A stretch of 64,000 bases of DNA from Pedobacter paludis (GCF_003173575.1 NZ_QGNY01000001.1:310001-374000); one strand, 5' to 3'. Positions 1 through 9,564 are shown, counted from the stretch's first letter. Notes: generated by a model from the sequence alone, not told the origin. Numbers and translations are program-made.

Positions 1-1
1 T

Positions 2-766
2 AGAGGATTGATTTTGCGCTTTGTAAGGAGAGATTTAATCGCAAGCTATCAGCAAACGATTATTGGTCCGATATGGATATTTCTTCAGCCACTTTTTACA
101 ACACTAATTTATCTAATTGTATTCGGAAATTTTGCAAAAGTATCAACAGACGATACGCCTAAAATATTATTTTATATGTCGGGAACAATTATCTGGACAT
201 TTTTTTTCGATAACATTTCGGGTACAATGTATACATTTATTACTAACGCACATATTTTTAACAAAGTTTATTTCCCTAGGTTAGTTGTTCCGGTAAGTAA
301 CATCATTACACAAAGTGTTAGACTTTCGATACAACTGGTTTTGTTTATTATCATCTTTTTATATTACTATATTTTTTTTGATAAATTTCAGCTATCAATT
401 TCTTTATTCCTTATTCCATTTCTAATTTTATTAACTGCAACCTTTGCTTTAGGTTCGGGATTGTTAATTGCTGTTTTTACAGCTCGCTATCGTGATATTG
501 ATACGTTTTTTCAATATATTTTACGTTTAGGCATGTTCATTACCCCAGTGGTTTTTCCAAGCACAATTGTACCCCAAAAATACCAGTTTTTATTTTGGCT
601 AAATCCATTAACCCCTATAATTGAGACTTTCAGATCTGTATTCTTTCATCAAAATGCCATACAGTATAATTATTTGTTAATTGCCACAGCAGAGGCTATT
701 TTTTTATTAATCCTCGGATTGATTTTATTCAAAAGGCGAGAAGTTGAAGTAATGGATATAATTTAA
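2..766 (+). CDS. wzm: Polysaccharide ABC exporter permease, Wzm type (5' truncated by window)
   Basis: Membrane subunit of an ABC-2 exporter that moves undecaprenyl-linked polysaccharide (O-antigen or capsule) across the inner membrane. The visible protein starts at the family's conserved 'RRDLIASYQQT..GPIWIFLQP' region, which normally lies about 30 residues in. The frame is open to the window edge and the only start is a TTG at base 8, so the true start is very probably outside. About six hydrophobic segments are visible, and the C-terminal 'FWLNPLTPIIETFR' motif is typical of the family. The next gene (ATPase) follows after 2 bases, giving a Wzm/Wzt pair in one operon with glycosyltransferases. 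Family assignment is firm; the substrate is unknown. Confidence 0.9.
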   Translation, partial: RGLILRFVRRDLIASYQQTIIGPIWIFLQPLFTTLIYLIVFGNFAKVSTDDTPKILFYMSGTIIWTFFFDNISGTMYTFITNAHIFNKVYFPRLVVPVSNIITQSVRLSIQLVLFIIIFLYYYIFFDKFQLSISLFLIPFLILLTATFALGSGLLIAVFTARYRDIDTFFQYILRLGMFITPVVFPSTIVPQKYQFLFWLNPLTPIIETFRSVFFHQNAIQYNYLLIATAEAIFLLILGLILFKRREVEVMDII

Positions 767-768
767 TT

Positions 769-2040
769 ATGAATATGGATAATGTGATTTTAAAAGCGGA
801 AAATATTTCGAAATATTACAAATTGGGTGTTATAGGCACGCGTTCATTCAAAGAAGATTTGCAAGGATTTTGGAAAAAAGCATTTCGCATTTCTGGTAAC
901 GAAAAAATTAATCCCAACAACACAAACAATTCCAGCAACGAATTATGGGCGCTTAAAGATATTAGCTTTGAAATTATGCAAGGCGATGTAGTTGGCTTTG
1001 TGGGCAAAAATGGAGCTGGAAAATCAACACTGTTAAAAATTTTGTCGCGTATCACTTTACCTACAACCGGAACCATTAAGGGGATGGGCAGAATTGCAAG
1101 TTTATTAGAAGTGGGAACAGGGTTTCATGCAGAATTAACGGGTAGGGAAAATATTTTTTTGAACGGCCAGATTCTGGGAATGCACAAAAAGGAAATCTTA
1201 TTGAAATTTGATGAGATCGTAGCCTTTTCTGGAATAGAGCGTTTCCTTGATACACCAGTAAAACGCTATTCCAGTGGAATGTACGTTAGACTTGCTTTTG
1301 CGATAGCAGCACATTTAGATCCCGAAATTCTTATTATTGATGAAGTGCTTGCTGTTGGCGACTCGGATTTCCAGAAAAAATGCCTTGGTAAAATGAAACA
1401 AGTTTCTGCTGAGGAAGGTAAAACAGTACTATTTGTGAGCCATAATTCACAAGCTTTGAAAAATTTATGTAATAAAGCAATTCATCTAGAGAAGGGAAGA
1501 TTAATTGATATCGGGAGCACACAAGATATCATCACTAATTATCTTAAAAATGAACAAGATCAACCATTAAAAAAGGTTTATAACGATCCGGATGAGGCAC
1601 CTGGCAATAGTAATATTCGAATTAAAAAGCTAGAAGTAATTCCAAAATATGTAGACAACAGTAAAATTATTGATATTAGAACACCTTTAACCATTCAATT
1701 TGAGTTCTGGTATTTACCATCAGAAAACATAGACTTAGGGGTTAGCATGTCTCTAAATACTGTAATGGGAGATTGCATTTTCGATGTTGATTCTATTGCG
1801 CAGCCGTTTCAAAAAGGGCTAGTTAAAGGTCAGTGCACCATACCAGGCAATCTTTTAAATAATGGTTCGTATACAATTAGCTTAATTTTTATTAGAAATA
1901 CCAGTTCTGCCATATTTGAATTAGAAGAATGTTTATCATTTGATGTTGAAGATTTTAGAGAAAACACCGCATGGTATGGAGACTGGCCAGGTGCGATTAG
2001 ACCGAAATTTAAAGTTCTGCTTGAACAGGAAAACTTATAA
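769..2040 (+). CDS. wzt: Polysaccharide ABC exporter ATPase, Wzt type
   Basis: ATPase partner of the preceding permease. Residues about 1-245 are the nucleotide-binding domain, with Walker A GKNGAGKS, signature YSSGM, Walker B ILIIDEVLAVGD and a switch histidine in LFVSHNS. Residues about 275-423 form a separate beta-rich C-terminal domain like the Wzt carbohydrate-binding domain, which in known systems recognises the modified glycan terminus before export. Its length (423 residues) is normal for the two-domain Wzt form. The downstream glycosyltransferase begins 2 bases after the stop, so the genes are probably co-transcribed and translationally coupled. The presence of the extra domain suggests export of a chain with a terminal cap rather than a generic glycan; that point is inference. 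Confidence 0.93.
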   Translation: MNMDNVILKAENISKYYKLGVIGTRSFKEDLQGFWKKAFRISGNEKINPNNTNNSSNELWALKDISFEIMQGDVVGFVGKNGAGKSTLLKILSRITLPTTGTIKGMGRIASLLEVGTGFHAELTGRENIFLNGQILGMHKKEILLKFDEIVAFSGIERFLDTPVKRYSSGMYVRLAFAIAAHLDPEILIIDEVLAVGDSDFQKKCLGKMKQVSAEEGKTVLFVSHNSQALKNLCNKAIHLEKGRLIDIGSTQDIITNYLKNEQDQPLKKVYNDPDEAPGNSNIRIKKLEVIPKYVDNSKIIDIRTPLTIQFEFWYLPSENIDLGVSMSLNTVMGDCIFDVDSIAQPFQKGLVKGQCTIPGNLLNNGSYTISLIFIRNTSSAIFELEECLSFDVEDFRENTAWYGDWPGAIRPKFKVLLEQENL

Positions 2041-2042
2041 AT

Positions 2043-4097
2043 ATGAAAAAATTTAAACCTTATTCTATACAGCATCTTCAGCTCAACGGATTAGATAGCT
2101 TTAAACCGTTAAAATCGAATTACTATTTAGTATTATGGTGGAAAAACTTTCCATTAGGACATATTTGGTTAACAGAAGAAGATTTTTTATCCGACAATAT
2201 ATCCCTCGATCAAAAAGTTATTGAAGCCATTCAGCCAACAATTGATTATTATTCAGCCATACCAATACATGCTGGAAATACATCTAACTGGCGGGACTAT
2301 TTTTTAAATAGGGAAAAGTTAAAGCTCGAGCAATTATTTGATAAGATCATCCCGATAAAAGATGATAACTTCTTGTCAGACAAAAAACTATCGGTGGTTA
2401 TATGTACTCGAAATCGGCCGCAGGCCATTGATGATTGTGTACAGGCATTATTGAATTCTAACGACAAGGATTTCGAATTAATTGTGATTGACAATGCACC
2501 TGACGATGATTCAACAGAAAAGGTTATTAAAAAATATCCCGAGATTAAATATTTTAAGGAACCGCGAAAAGGCTTAGATATTGCAAGAAATACTGGAGCT
2601 CGTCTCGCCTCAAATGAGATTGTTGCTTATACTGATGATGATGTTATTGTAGAACCCAACTGGACTAGTCAGTTAAAACTAAAGTTTAATGACCGGGCAA
2701 CAATGGCTGTAACTGGCTTAGTTATTCCAATTTCACTAAATACTAAGGCACAATTTACTTTCGAAAAAGCATGGGGATTTAACAAAGGATACTTGCCCCA
2801 ACTTTACGATGAACATTATTTTAATAAGCATGTTCATACAGGTGTACCAGTTTGGGATATCGGTGCTGGTGCCAATATGGCTTTTAGAAGAGAGATTTTT
2901 GATTTAATAGGCTGGTTTGATGAACGACTTGATGTTGGTGCTTCTGGCTGTAGCGGTGATTCAGAGTTTTGGTACCGTATATTAGCTGAGGGCTATCATT
3001 GTCGTTATTATCCCGAATTGTTTGTGTATCATAAACATAGAGAAGAATCGAGCTCTTTAAAGCATCAAATTTTTAGTTACATGCGTGGACAGGTTAGTTC
3101 TGTTCTCGTGCAATACGAAAATTATCATCATCAAGGAGAGCTATACCGACTTAAAAAAATTCTACCAAACTACTATAGCAAAAGAATCTTTGGAGATCTT
3201 CTCCATTTAAGACTAAATTCTCTGCTAGATACTTTTAATGAGATCCATGGATGCATCTCTGGCTGGCTATATTATCGAAAACATCGAAATGTACAACGTA
3301 AGGGGAATATTCTTTTTCTAAAATCACTATCGCGAGATGTGGTAATGGATGAGAATACGCTGGTTTCTATAATTATTCCCTGCTATAATCATTCAAAATA
3401 CCTAACAAAAGCCATAAACAGTGTACTTAATCAATCTTACAAAAATGTGGAAATTGTTGTAGTAGACGATGGCTCAACCGATAATACAGTGGAAGTTTGT
3501 AAGGCCTATAACGTAAAATATATTAGAACCAACAGAGTTGGCTTATCTGCTGCACGTAATACCGGTTTTTGTTACTCTACTGGTCAATTTTTAGTTTTTT
3601 TGGATGCAGATGATTATTTGTTTCCAGATGCATTACAGATTAATATAAACTATTTTGCAAATAATAAATCGGTTGCCTTCGTTTCTGGTGCACACGATAA
3701 AGTTGATGATAATGGAGACATTTTAAGTTCGGCACCACAAATTGAAAAGTGGGCAGAAAATTATGAAGGACTTCTTCATGGAAATTATATTGCCATGGAG
3801 GGAACAGTTATGTATAGAAGAGACCTGTTTTATACATTCTTTTTCGATCCACAATTAAAAGCCTGCGAAGATTATGATATTAATTTAAATATTACAAGGC
3901 ATTTCACATCGATAACCCACAGTGAAAAAATTGCGGCATATAGAATTCATGATTACAATATGTCTGCAGATAAAGGCTTGATGTTAAAGAATGCAATAAA
4001 AGTATTAGAACGCCAGAAAAGGAATCTAAGAAATGATAAGGAGCTGAATGCATTCAATAGTGGAATAGAAAGCTGGAAAGCTTACTATAAAAATTGA
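2043..4097 (+). CDS. Bifunctional family 2 glycosyltransferase (two GT-A domains)
   Basis: A 684-residue protein with two GT2 (GT-A fold) domains in tandem. The first runs from about residue 115 to 330, with nucleotide-binding start 'LSVVICTRNRP', a DXD-like 'YTDDDV' and a 'GDSEFWYR' acceptor/catalytic region. The second runs from about 435 to 650, with 'VSIIIPCYNH', 'VVDDGSTD' and 'LDADDY'. The N-terminal 110 residues resemble neither domain and could be a docking region. Such two-domain enzymes usually add two sugars in succession to a lipid-linked acceptor at the cytoplasmic face of the membrane. It sits 2 bases behind the Wzt gene, so it probably builds the glycan that the ABC exporter moves. 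Sugar specificity cannot be read from the sequence. Confidence 0.9.
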   Translation: MKKFKPYSIQHLQLNGLDSFKPLKSNYYLVLWWKNFPLGHIWLTEEDFLSDNISLDQKVIEAIQPTIDYYSAIPIHAGNTSNWRDYFLNREKLKLEQLFDKIIPIKDDNFLSDKKLSVVICTRNRPQAIDDCVQALLNSNDKDFELIVIDNAPDDDSTEKVIKKYPEIKYFKEPRKGLDIARNTGARLASNEIVAYTDDDVIVEPNWTSQLKLKFNDRATMAVTGLVIPISLNTKAQFTFEKAWGFNKGYLPQLYDEHYFNKHVHTGVPVWDIGAGANMAFRREIFDLIGWFDERLDVGASGCSGDSEFWYRILAEGYHCRYYPELFVYHKHREESSSLKHQIFSYMRGQVSSVLVQYENYHHQGELYRLKKILPNYYSKRIFGDLLHLRLNSLLDTFNEIHGCISGWLYYRKHRNVQRKGNILFLKSLSRDVVMDENTLVSIIIPCYNHSKYLTKAINSVLNQSYKNVEIVVVDDGSTDNTVEVCKAYNVKYIRTNRVGLSAARNTGFCYSTGQFLVFLDADDYLFPDALQININYFANNKSVAFVSGAHDKVDDNGDILSSAPQIEKWAENYEGLLHGNYIAMEGTVMYRRDLFYTFFFDPQLKACEDYDINLNITRHFTSITHSEKIAAYRIHDYNMSADKGLMLKNAIKVLERQKRNLRNDKELNAFNSGIESWKAYYKN

Positions 4098-4124
4098 TTT
4101 CATTTTAATAATACAATAGAGACC

Positions 4125-5114
4125 ATGCTCGAACGTACCCCAAAATCACCACCACAAATAAAACCTTTAGGCTTCAATTCTGACCAGCCAAAATGGTCGG
4201 TTATGATTCCCAGCTATAACTGTATAAAGTATTTACGTCAAACGGTAGAAAGTGTATTGATACAAGCCAGAGACATGTCGGAAATGCAAATTGAAGTAAT
4301 TGACGATTGTAGCACCGATGGAGATATTGAGGCGCTAATCGAAGAGATTGGAAAAGGCCGGGTTAATTTTTATAAACAAGAACAAAATGTTGGAAGCCTT
4401 AGAAATTTTGAGACTTGTATAAACAGGGCCAAAGGTAAGTTAGTTCATATTCTTCATGGTGATGATTTAATAAAACCTGGTTTTTATGAGGAAATTGCAA
4501 CATTGTTTGATGCGCATCCTGAAGCTGGCGCTGCTTTTACCGGCTGTTCTGATATTGACGAAGAAAATAACTGGTTATGGGATAGTAAGCAGATTCTTGA
4601 AAGCAAAGGCATCATTAACGACTGGTTAATGCAAATTGCTGAAGGGCAACTATTACAAACACCATGTATAGTGGTAAAGCGTGAAGTATATGAAAGATTA
4701 GGAAGTTTTTTTGGGGTTCATTACGGAGAAGATTGGGAAATGTGGACTCGAATAGCATCCAATTATCCTACCGCATATAGTCCATTAAAACTCGCTTGCT
4801 ATAGGGTACATTCTAGTAACATCACAAATAATTCTCTAAGAACAGGTCAAAATATCCGAGATATTTTAACTGTGATAAATATTATCCAGCAGTATTTACC
4901 CAAACAAAAACGAAAGGAATTAAAAAATAGAGCCAGAATGAATTATGCCATTTATGCCGGAATACTATCTGATAATATTTACCATAATCAGAAAAATCCT
5001 CAAGCTGCTTTTAGGCAGGTGTTCGAAGCATTTAAATTGTACCCAAGTAAACGGAGTTTATATAGGTTAATCAAGATTATCGGAAAAAGACTTATCCGTT
5101 ATAAGATTAATTAA
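4125..5114 (+). CDS. Family 2 glycosyltransferase
   Basis: A 329-residue single-domain GT2 enzyme. Visible are the opening strand 'WSVMIPSYNC', the nucleotide-binding 'VIDDCSTDGD', the metal-binding DXD-like 'HGDDL' and the late 'GEDWEMWTR' acidic catalytic motif. The last roughly 90 residues are basic and helical ('KQKRKELKNRARM'), compatible with peripheral membrane attachment. It follows the two-domain transferase after 27 bases and is likely the last gene of the exporter operon. Its stop overlaps the end of the convergent GT14-like gene by 8 bases. Donor and acceptor are unknown. Confidence 0.9.
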   Translation: MLERTPKSPPQIKPLGFNSDQPKWSVMIPSYNCIKYLRQTVESVLIQARDMSEMQIEVIDDCSTDGDIEALIEEIGKGRVNFYKQEQNVGSLRNFETCINRAKGKLVHILHGDDLIKPGFYEEIATLFDAHPEAGAAFTGCSDIDEENNWLWDSKQILESKGIINDWLMQIAEGQLLQTPCIVVKREVYERLGSFFGVHYGEDWEMWTRIASNYPTAYSPLKLACYRVHSSNITNNSLRTGQNIRDILTVINIIQQYLPKQKRKELKNRARMNYAIYAGILSDNIYHNQKNPQAAFRQVFEAFKLYPSKRSLYRLIKIIGKRLIRYKIN

Positions 5115-5955
5115 TACTGACTACACTATCTAAATAATTTAAGACTTCATTATCTATATTATCATCGAACTTACGTGCATAAAACTTGCCGGACATTAAC
5201 AAACTATCTACGTCATTTAACGTAAGAATCATCGGCCTAGTTGCGCCGGCTTCAAATTTTATAAACCTACGATAGTTATTTTCAATATTGTTTCTATATT
5301 CTGAGTTTAACAAAATCGTTTGGAAAACAAACTCATCAGCACCCCAGGTCATCGAAAAAAAACGTTCTACATTTTTATTTTCTTTCAAATAGTCAATTAC
5401 ATATTTGGCGTGCAAAGAAGTTATTGTAAACCATTGTGATAATCCAAATGGCTTTAAATTGGCGGGCATTTTTCTTTTAGGCAAGATTTTATTTATTAAG
5501 TATTGTACTCTATACTTGAGCGGGTAATTATGATTAGTTAAATGATAGTTGTGAAGACGAGGAAGGGCTTCTTTCCAATGGTCATTTATGGATAAGAATT
5601 TCATAAACGTTTTATCTGAATTTGCCAAAAAAAAGTCACATATTTCGTTTGGATTTTTAAGGGGATAATCCTGTCCACTCAATAAATTTATATGACTGTA
5701 TTCCATCTTAGAAGCTAAGATTTGCTCCATACTTTTTAAAGTGGCCTGTACCATGCTGTAGGCCCCCCAGGTAACTCTAATTCTATTTTCGATAAAATAA
5801 ACGTTTGGTCTTGTTTTTAAATAAATAAAGTCATCAATTTTACTCTTTTTATCTACGTGAATGTAAATGTGAGATTTTGCACAGACAAGCCTACCGATAA
5901 GCCTTTCAATCTGCTTAGGATTGGTGTGTGCAATTATAAGATGCGCAATCATCAT
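5107..5955 (-). CDS. Core-2/I-branching (GT14-like) beta-glycosyltransferase
   Basis: A 282-residue protein with the start typical of the Branch family (GT14, beta-1,6-N-acetylglucosaminyltransferase-like): 'AHLIIAHTNPKQIERLIGRL', 'IYIHVDKKS' and 'WGAYSMVQATL'. 'HINLLSGQDYPL' (about residues 88-99) and 'TWGADEFVFQTIL' (about 204-216) are the other conserved blocks. In bacteria these proteins occur in polysaccharide clusters and are thought to transfer GlcNAc or xylose; the actual sugar here is not known. It is convergent with the exporter operon, overlapping the preceding transferase by 8 bases, so it needs its own promoter in the AT-rich stretch beyond 5955. Confidence 0.88.
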   Translation of the reverse strand: MMIAHLIIAHTNPKQIERLIGRLVCAKSHIYIHVDKKSKIDDFIYLKTRPNVYFIENRIRVTWGAYSMVQATLKSMEQILASKMEYSHINLLSGQDYPLKNPNEICDFFLANSDKTFMKFLSINDHWKEALPRLHNYHLTNHNYPLKYRVQYLINKILPKRKMPANLKPFGLSQWFTITSLHAKYVIDYLKENKNVERFFSMTWGADEFVFQTILLNSEYRNNIENNYRRFIKFEAGATRPMILTLNDVDSLLMSGKFYARKFDDNIDNEVLNYLDSVVSIN

Positions 5956-6087
5956 TAATTTTTCGAGCTATTTAGATAGAAATGATTAGTTTTTAAATGT
6001 ACGGCAATTTATTGTACATTCAAGATAGTGTATTCTAACAATTTTGATAAACTAGGCATAATATTGTATTCCAAATGTGATAAGCCA

Positions 6088-6434
6088 ATGAAAATATTGA
6101 ATAGAATTTTTGGCAAAAAGTTATCTAAAAGGTAAATAGAAAGATTTCCAGAAAATTCGCTAGGAGATTTTTATGTAGAGAATCAAGTGTGCATCACTTG
6201 TAGAGCACCTGAAGCGGAAGCACCTGACTTATTGACCATTCTAAAGAGGAGTATGGCCATTGCTATTTCAAAAAACAACCACAAACTCCTGATGAACTTG
6301 ATAGGGCAATAAGTGCCATGCAGGTTTCATGTATTTCAGGACTTAGATACGGAGGGAAAGATGAAGATATACTTAGACGTCTCTACAAGGAAGGTTTAGC
6401 ACATGCATGTGATCATAAACCTAATGGAAAATAA
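6088..6434 (+). pseudogene. Decayed small ferredoxin-like gene
   Basis: Read by hand, ATG at 6088 opens 'MKILNRIFGKKLSKR' and hits a TAA at 6133-6135. The same frame then continues as 'ERFPENS..GDFYVENQVCITC.APEAEAPDLLT' to about 6236. A one-base loss (frame moves to the one starting at 6237) gives 'HSKEEYGHCYFKKQP', 'VSCISGLRYGG' and 'CDHKPNGK', with a stop at 6432-6434. Together these recall a small cysteine-containing ferredoxin family of Bacteroidetes, in which the segments are continuous (family recalled, not searched). Two independent lesions (stop and frameshift) argue for a real pseudogene rather than a sequencing error. Nothing else occupies 5956-6455. Confidence 0.7.
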
Positions 6435-6455
6435 GAATAGATCCTTAATTGATTA

Positions 6456-7202
6456 TTAAATTTCAATAATAAAGTCTTTTTCATATCCATTATATTTTTC
6501 GTCAAGATAACCATGCGGGTTAGAAATAATTTCTGTCTCACCAATATGATATCGTACTGGCGTATGTATATGTCCATGAATCCAATATAAGGGTTGATAT
6601 TTTATAATAATATCTTCAAGATTAGAAGCATACGCAGATGATATCGGGTCAGTTTTATATAAATCTGGTATAGATTTTATACTTGGAGCATGATGAGTAA
6701 TTACCACATTTTTTTTGCCGATTGATTCTTCAAGACTTTGTTGCAACCATGCCTTGGACTTTTGATGAATCTTATAAGTGTCAATTGTTCTTAGCTTAGA
6801 ATAAGAAGGGTCCCTTCTTATTTGCTTGTAGTCATTCATTTGGCCTTGACATATAATTCCATATTCAACAGGACTTCCGAACAAGGAAAAGTCTGTCCAT
6901 AAAGTTGCTCCATGAAATCGTATGTCTTCAAAATCAACACTGCTATTTTCAAGAACAGTTACATTAGAGTTAATTGATGCCTCTATAATTTTGTTGAGTG
7001 TCTTTGGATATGAACCTTTATAATACTCATGATTGCCTAATAGGTAGATTACAGGTTTATCCTTAATATTTGCTTTAGCCCATTCAATTCCTTTTGTATC
7101 GAGATTCGTATCGCCAGCCAGGATAACCAAATCAGCATTGTTAAAATCTAAATTAGAAATTCCGAATTCTTGATGTAGGTCTCTAACTATCTTTATTTTC
7201 AT
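6456..7202 (-). CDS. Calcineurin-like metallophosphoesterase
   Basis: A 248-residue single-domain phosphoesterase with two-metal-site motifs: an N-terminal variant 'IVRDLHQEFG' (the usual DxH is RDLH here), 'VILAGDTNLD', 'YLLGNHEYY', 'VVITHHAPS' and 'WIHGHIHTP'. It is cytoplasmic, with no signal peptide. Members hydrolyse phosphodiesters or phosphomonoesters, and the substrate cannot be inferred. The start ATG at 7202 is followed by the canonical first strand. It is alone between the ferredoxin relic and a divergent histidine kinase. The replacement in the first motif deserves care, since the DxH aspartate ligates metal in the family; here D is directly followed by L-H, so the geometry may still hold. 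Confidence 0.88.
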   Translation of the reverse strand: MKIKIVRDLHQEFGISNLDFNNADLVILAGDTNLDTKGIEWAKANIKDKPVIYLLGNHEYYKGSYPKTLNKIIEASINSNVTVLENSSVDFEDIRFHGATLWTDFSLFGSPVEYGIICQGQMNDYKQIRRDPSYSKLRTIDTYKIHQKSKAWLQQSLEESIGKKNVVITHHAPSIKSIPDLYKTDPISSAYASNLEDIIIKYQPLYWIHGHIHTPVRYHIGETEIISNPHGYLDEKYNGYEKDFIIEI

Positions 7203-7429
7203 TTTTATTTAACTGTCAATAATCAAATATAATTTTTTCGAAAACAATTTCTCGATGGGAGCGCATAACATCAGGATAATCTTCTTATTCTTCACATTTA
7301 AAAAAGTCTTATCAATAGTATATTATAAAAATCACAAACATCTTATCTAATATTTTTTTCATAAATAACAATCTACCTTTCCAAACAAATAAGTAATTTT
7401 CGCGTTTCAAAGTATCGGGAACTGCTTTT

Positions 7430-9427
7430 ATGAATGAAAATTCTCACAACTTAAATACGAATTCCGCAAACGAAGACCGTTTTAGGGCGCTATTAAAGGC
7501 GACATCAGATGTAGTTTATAGCCTAAATCCAGATTGGACTATTATGCATGAACTGGATGGTCGGGGATTTCTACTTGATGCCCATGAGCCTACAACCGAA
7601 TGGAAATCAAGAAATGTATATCCCGATGATTTAGAAATGGTTAATGAAGCAATTGCAAATGCAATTGCCACAAAAAATATTTTTCAGCTCGAACACCGTG
7701 TAGTGCGTGCAGATGGAAGCATGGGCTGGACATTTTCACGAGCAGTGCCCATTTTGAACGACGAAGGGGAGATAAGAGAATGGTTTGGCGTTGCATCGGA
7801 TATTACAGAACGCAAAATAGCGGAACAGAAGCTAACTGAAGCCAAGGATGTTCTTGAAAATCAGAAGCGAACTTATGAAACCATTACTGCCGGAACACCT
7901 GATTTAATGTATGTTTTCGATTTAGAATATCGCTTTTCTTATGTAAACCGAGCACTTTTAGAAATGTGGGGCAAAACTTGGGATGATGCCGTGGGAAAGG
8001 GGCTTTTGGAAAACGGATATGAACCTTGGCATGCAGAAATGCACGAGCGGGAAATCGATTTGATCAAGGCAACAGGAAAACCGGTTAGGGGAGAGGTTGC
8101 TTTTCCTCATGCCATTTTGGGAAGAAGGTTGTACGATTACATTCTCAATCCGGTTTTTAATGAAGTTGGAGAAGTTATAGCGGTATCAGGTACCACCAGA
8201 GATGTAACAGAAAGAGACCAATGGGAACAGCAAATTAAGCAAAGCGCAGAAGAACTTCAATCGATTAACGAAGAGTTTGAAGCTATAAATGAAGAACTCA
8301 GGGCATCTAACGAACAATTGCTCGTTACCAACGAGAAGCTTTCACAAATCAATCAAGAATTGCTTAAGGCAGAACAGAAGATAGAAGAAGGTAAAATTGC
8401 GCTCCGCTTAGCCGTTGATGCGGCTAATTTTGGGACTTGGTACATTAATTCCGTAACACGCGAATTTATTACAGATGCACGTTTGAAAGAGCTTTTCGGG
8501 TATTTACCCAATGAGGATTTATCTATAGAACAGGCAATTGCACAGATTACAGATGAATACCGAGAATTTGTTTCGAAAAAACTGGAAGATGCAATTTATA
8601 ACAATGGCGATTATGATGTAACCTATCCTGTTGTAGGGCTGCATGATAACCGTTTGCGTTGGCTCAGAGCTATTGGCAATTTAAAGGCAGATCCATCTGG
8701 TACCTTTTCTACCTTCACTGGGGTTGTGATGGATATAACCGAACAGAAAACAGAAGAAATCCGTAAAAACGATTTTATCGGAATGGTAAGCCATGAACTC
8801 AAAACACCTTTAACATCGCTCTCTGCTTATCTTCAACTCTTGGAGATGCATGCACATAAAAATCCTGACGAACTTAATCAGCGTGCAATTAATCAATCTG
8901 TAAAGCAAACAAAACGAATGACGGATATGATCAATGGATTCTTGAATATTTCAAGACTTGAATCTGCCAAAGTTTTTATTGAAAAATCACAATTCGATGT
9001 TGCCGACCTGATTAATGAAGCGCAAGAAGAAACCAAAATGCTTTACAGCACACATCGGTTTTTCTTTGAACCCTGCAATAGCATTATGATTAGTGCTGAT
9101 AAAGGTAAGATAGGGCAGGTTCTGGCAAATCTAATCGGTAACGCGGTTAAATACGCTCAGCCAGGTTCTGCCATCCGAGTTTCTTGCATAACCACTACCG
9201 ATACCATTAAAATAAGTGTTCAAGACGAAGGTATTGGCATAAGGCAGGAAGAACTACCCAAACTTTTTGAACGTTTCTATCGTGTGGATAACAATAATTT
9301 AATCTCCGGCTTCGGAATTGGTCTTTATGTCTCAGCAGAAATTGTAAATCTTCATGGTGGCAAAATCTGGGCTGAAAGTACAGTTGGTAAAGGATCTGTT
9401 TTTAGTTTTACCTTGCCATTATCCTAA
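7430..9427 (+). CDS. Multi-PAS sensor histidine kinase (orphan)
   Basis: A 665-residue soluble sensor kinase without membrane helices. Three PAS/PAC modules are visible: about residues 15-130 (ending 'FGVASDITERK'), 150-265 ('SGTTRDVTER') and 330-438 ('TGVVMDITEQK'). Modules two and three are separated by a charged coiled coil ('INEEFEAINEELRASNEQL'). The kinase core follows: H-box 'MVSHELKTPLTSL' with phosphoacceptor His455, N-box 'NLIGNAVKYA', G1 'DEGIGI', F-box 'LFERFYR' and G2 'GFGIGLY'. No response regulator is adjacent, so the partner is elsewhere. PAS ligands such as haem, flavin or redox cues cannot be told from the sequence. It is the last gene before the putative attachment site. 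Confidence 0.93.
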   Translation: MNENSHNLNTNSANEDRFRALLKATSDVVYSLNPDWTIMHELDGRGFLLDAHEPTTEWKSRNVYPDDLEMVNEAIANAIATKNIFQLEHRVVRADGSMGWTFSRAVPILNDEGEIREWFGVASDITERKIAEQKLTEAKDVLENQKRTYETITAGTPDLMYVFDLEYRFSYVNRALLEMWGKTWDDAVGKGLLENGYEPWHAEMHEREIDLIKATGKPVRGEVAFPHAILGRRLYDYILNPVFNEVGEVIAVSGTTRDVTERDQWEQQIKQSAEELQSINEEFEAINEELRASNEQLLVTNEKLSQINQELLKAEQKIEEGKIALRLAVDAANFGTWYINSVTREFITDARLKELFGYLPNEDLSIEQAIAQITDEYREFVSKKLEDAIYNNGDYDVTYPVVGLHDNRLRWLRAIGNLKADPSGTFSTFTGVVMDITEQKTEEIRKNDFIGMVSHELKTPLTSLSAYLQLLEMHAHKNPDELNQRAINQSVKQTKRMTDMINGFLNISRLESAKVFIEKSQFDVADLINEAQEETKMLYSTHRFFFEPCNSIMISADKGKIGQVLANLIGNAVKYAQPGSAIRVSCITTTDTIKISVQDEGIGIRQEELPKLFERFYRVDNNNLISGFGIGLYVSAEIVNLHGGKIWAESTVGKGSVFSFTLPLS

Positions 9428-9521
9428 TCTTGGCTTCCTATGCTCCATTTGGGATTTTTCGCTCCCGCAAACCCAAAAAAAGGCACGCTCAAGAAAAAGT
9501 TCAAATTCCTTGTAAAACAAA

Positions 9522-9549
9522 AAAGCCCTAAACTTTCGTTTAAGGCTTT
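9522..9549 (-). terminator. Rho-independent terminator reading leftward (former tRNA terminator)
   Basis: An 11-pair stem with one mismatch (AAAGCC-c-TAAAC, loop TTTC, GTTTA-a-GGCTTT). On the minus strand it is followed by a run of six T. It lies directly behind the tRNA-like 3' end at 9553-9564, the normal place for a tRNA terminator, and also at the end of the rightward kinase gene, which it may serve as a weaker bidirectional terminator. Confidence 0.75.
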
Positions 9550-9552
9550 CTG

Positions 9553-9564
9553 TGATCCCGCTGG
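9553..9564 (-). other. tRNA 3'-end remnant, candidate attachment site (left end of element)
   Basis: On the minus strand the bases CCAGCGGGATCA match the end of a tRNA: last T-stem bases, the acceptor 3' strand CGGGATC and discriminator A. A tRNA with this acceptor would begin GATCCCG, as I recall for tRNA-Lys(UUU) of Bacteroidetes. The rest of the tRNA is missing, and unrelated sequence begins at 9565. With the leftward terminator immediately downstream and an excisionase-like gene 300 bases on, this looks like an attachment site left by integration into a tRNA gene. The match is short, no second copy was found in this window, and the tRNA identity is from memory. Confidence 0.45.
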
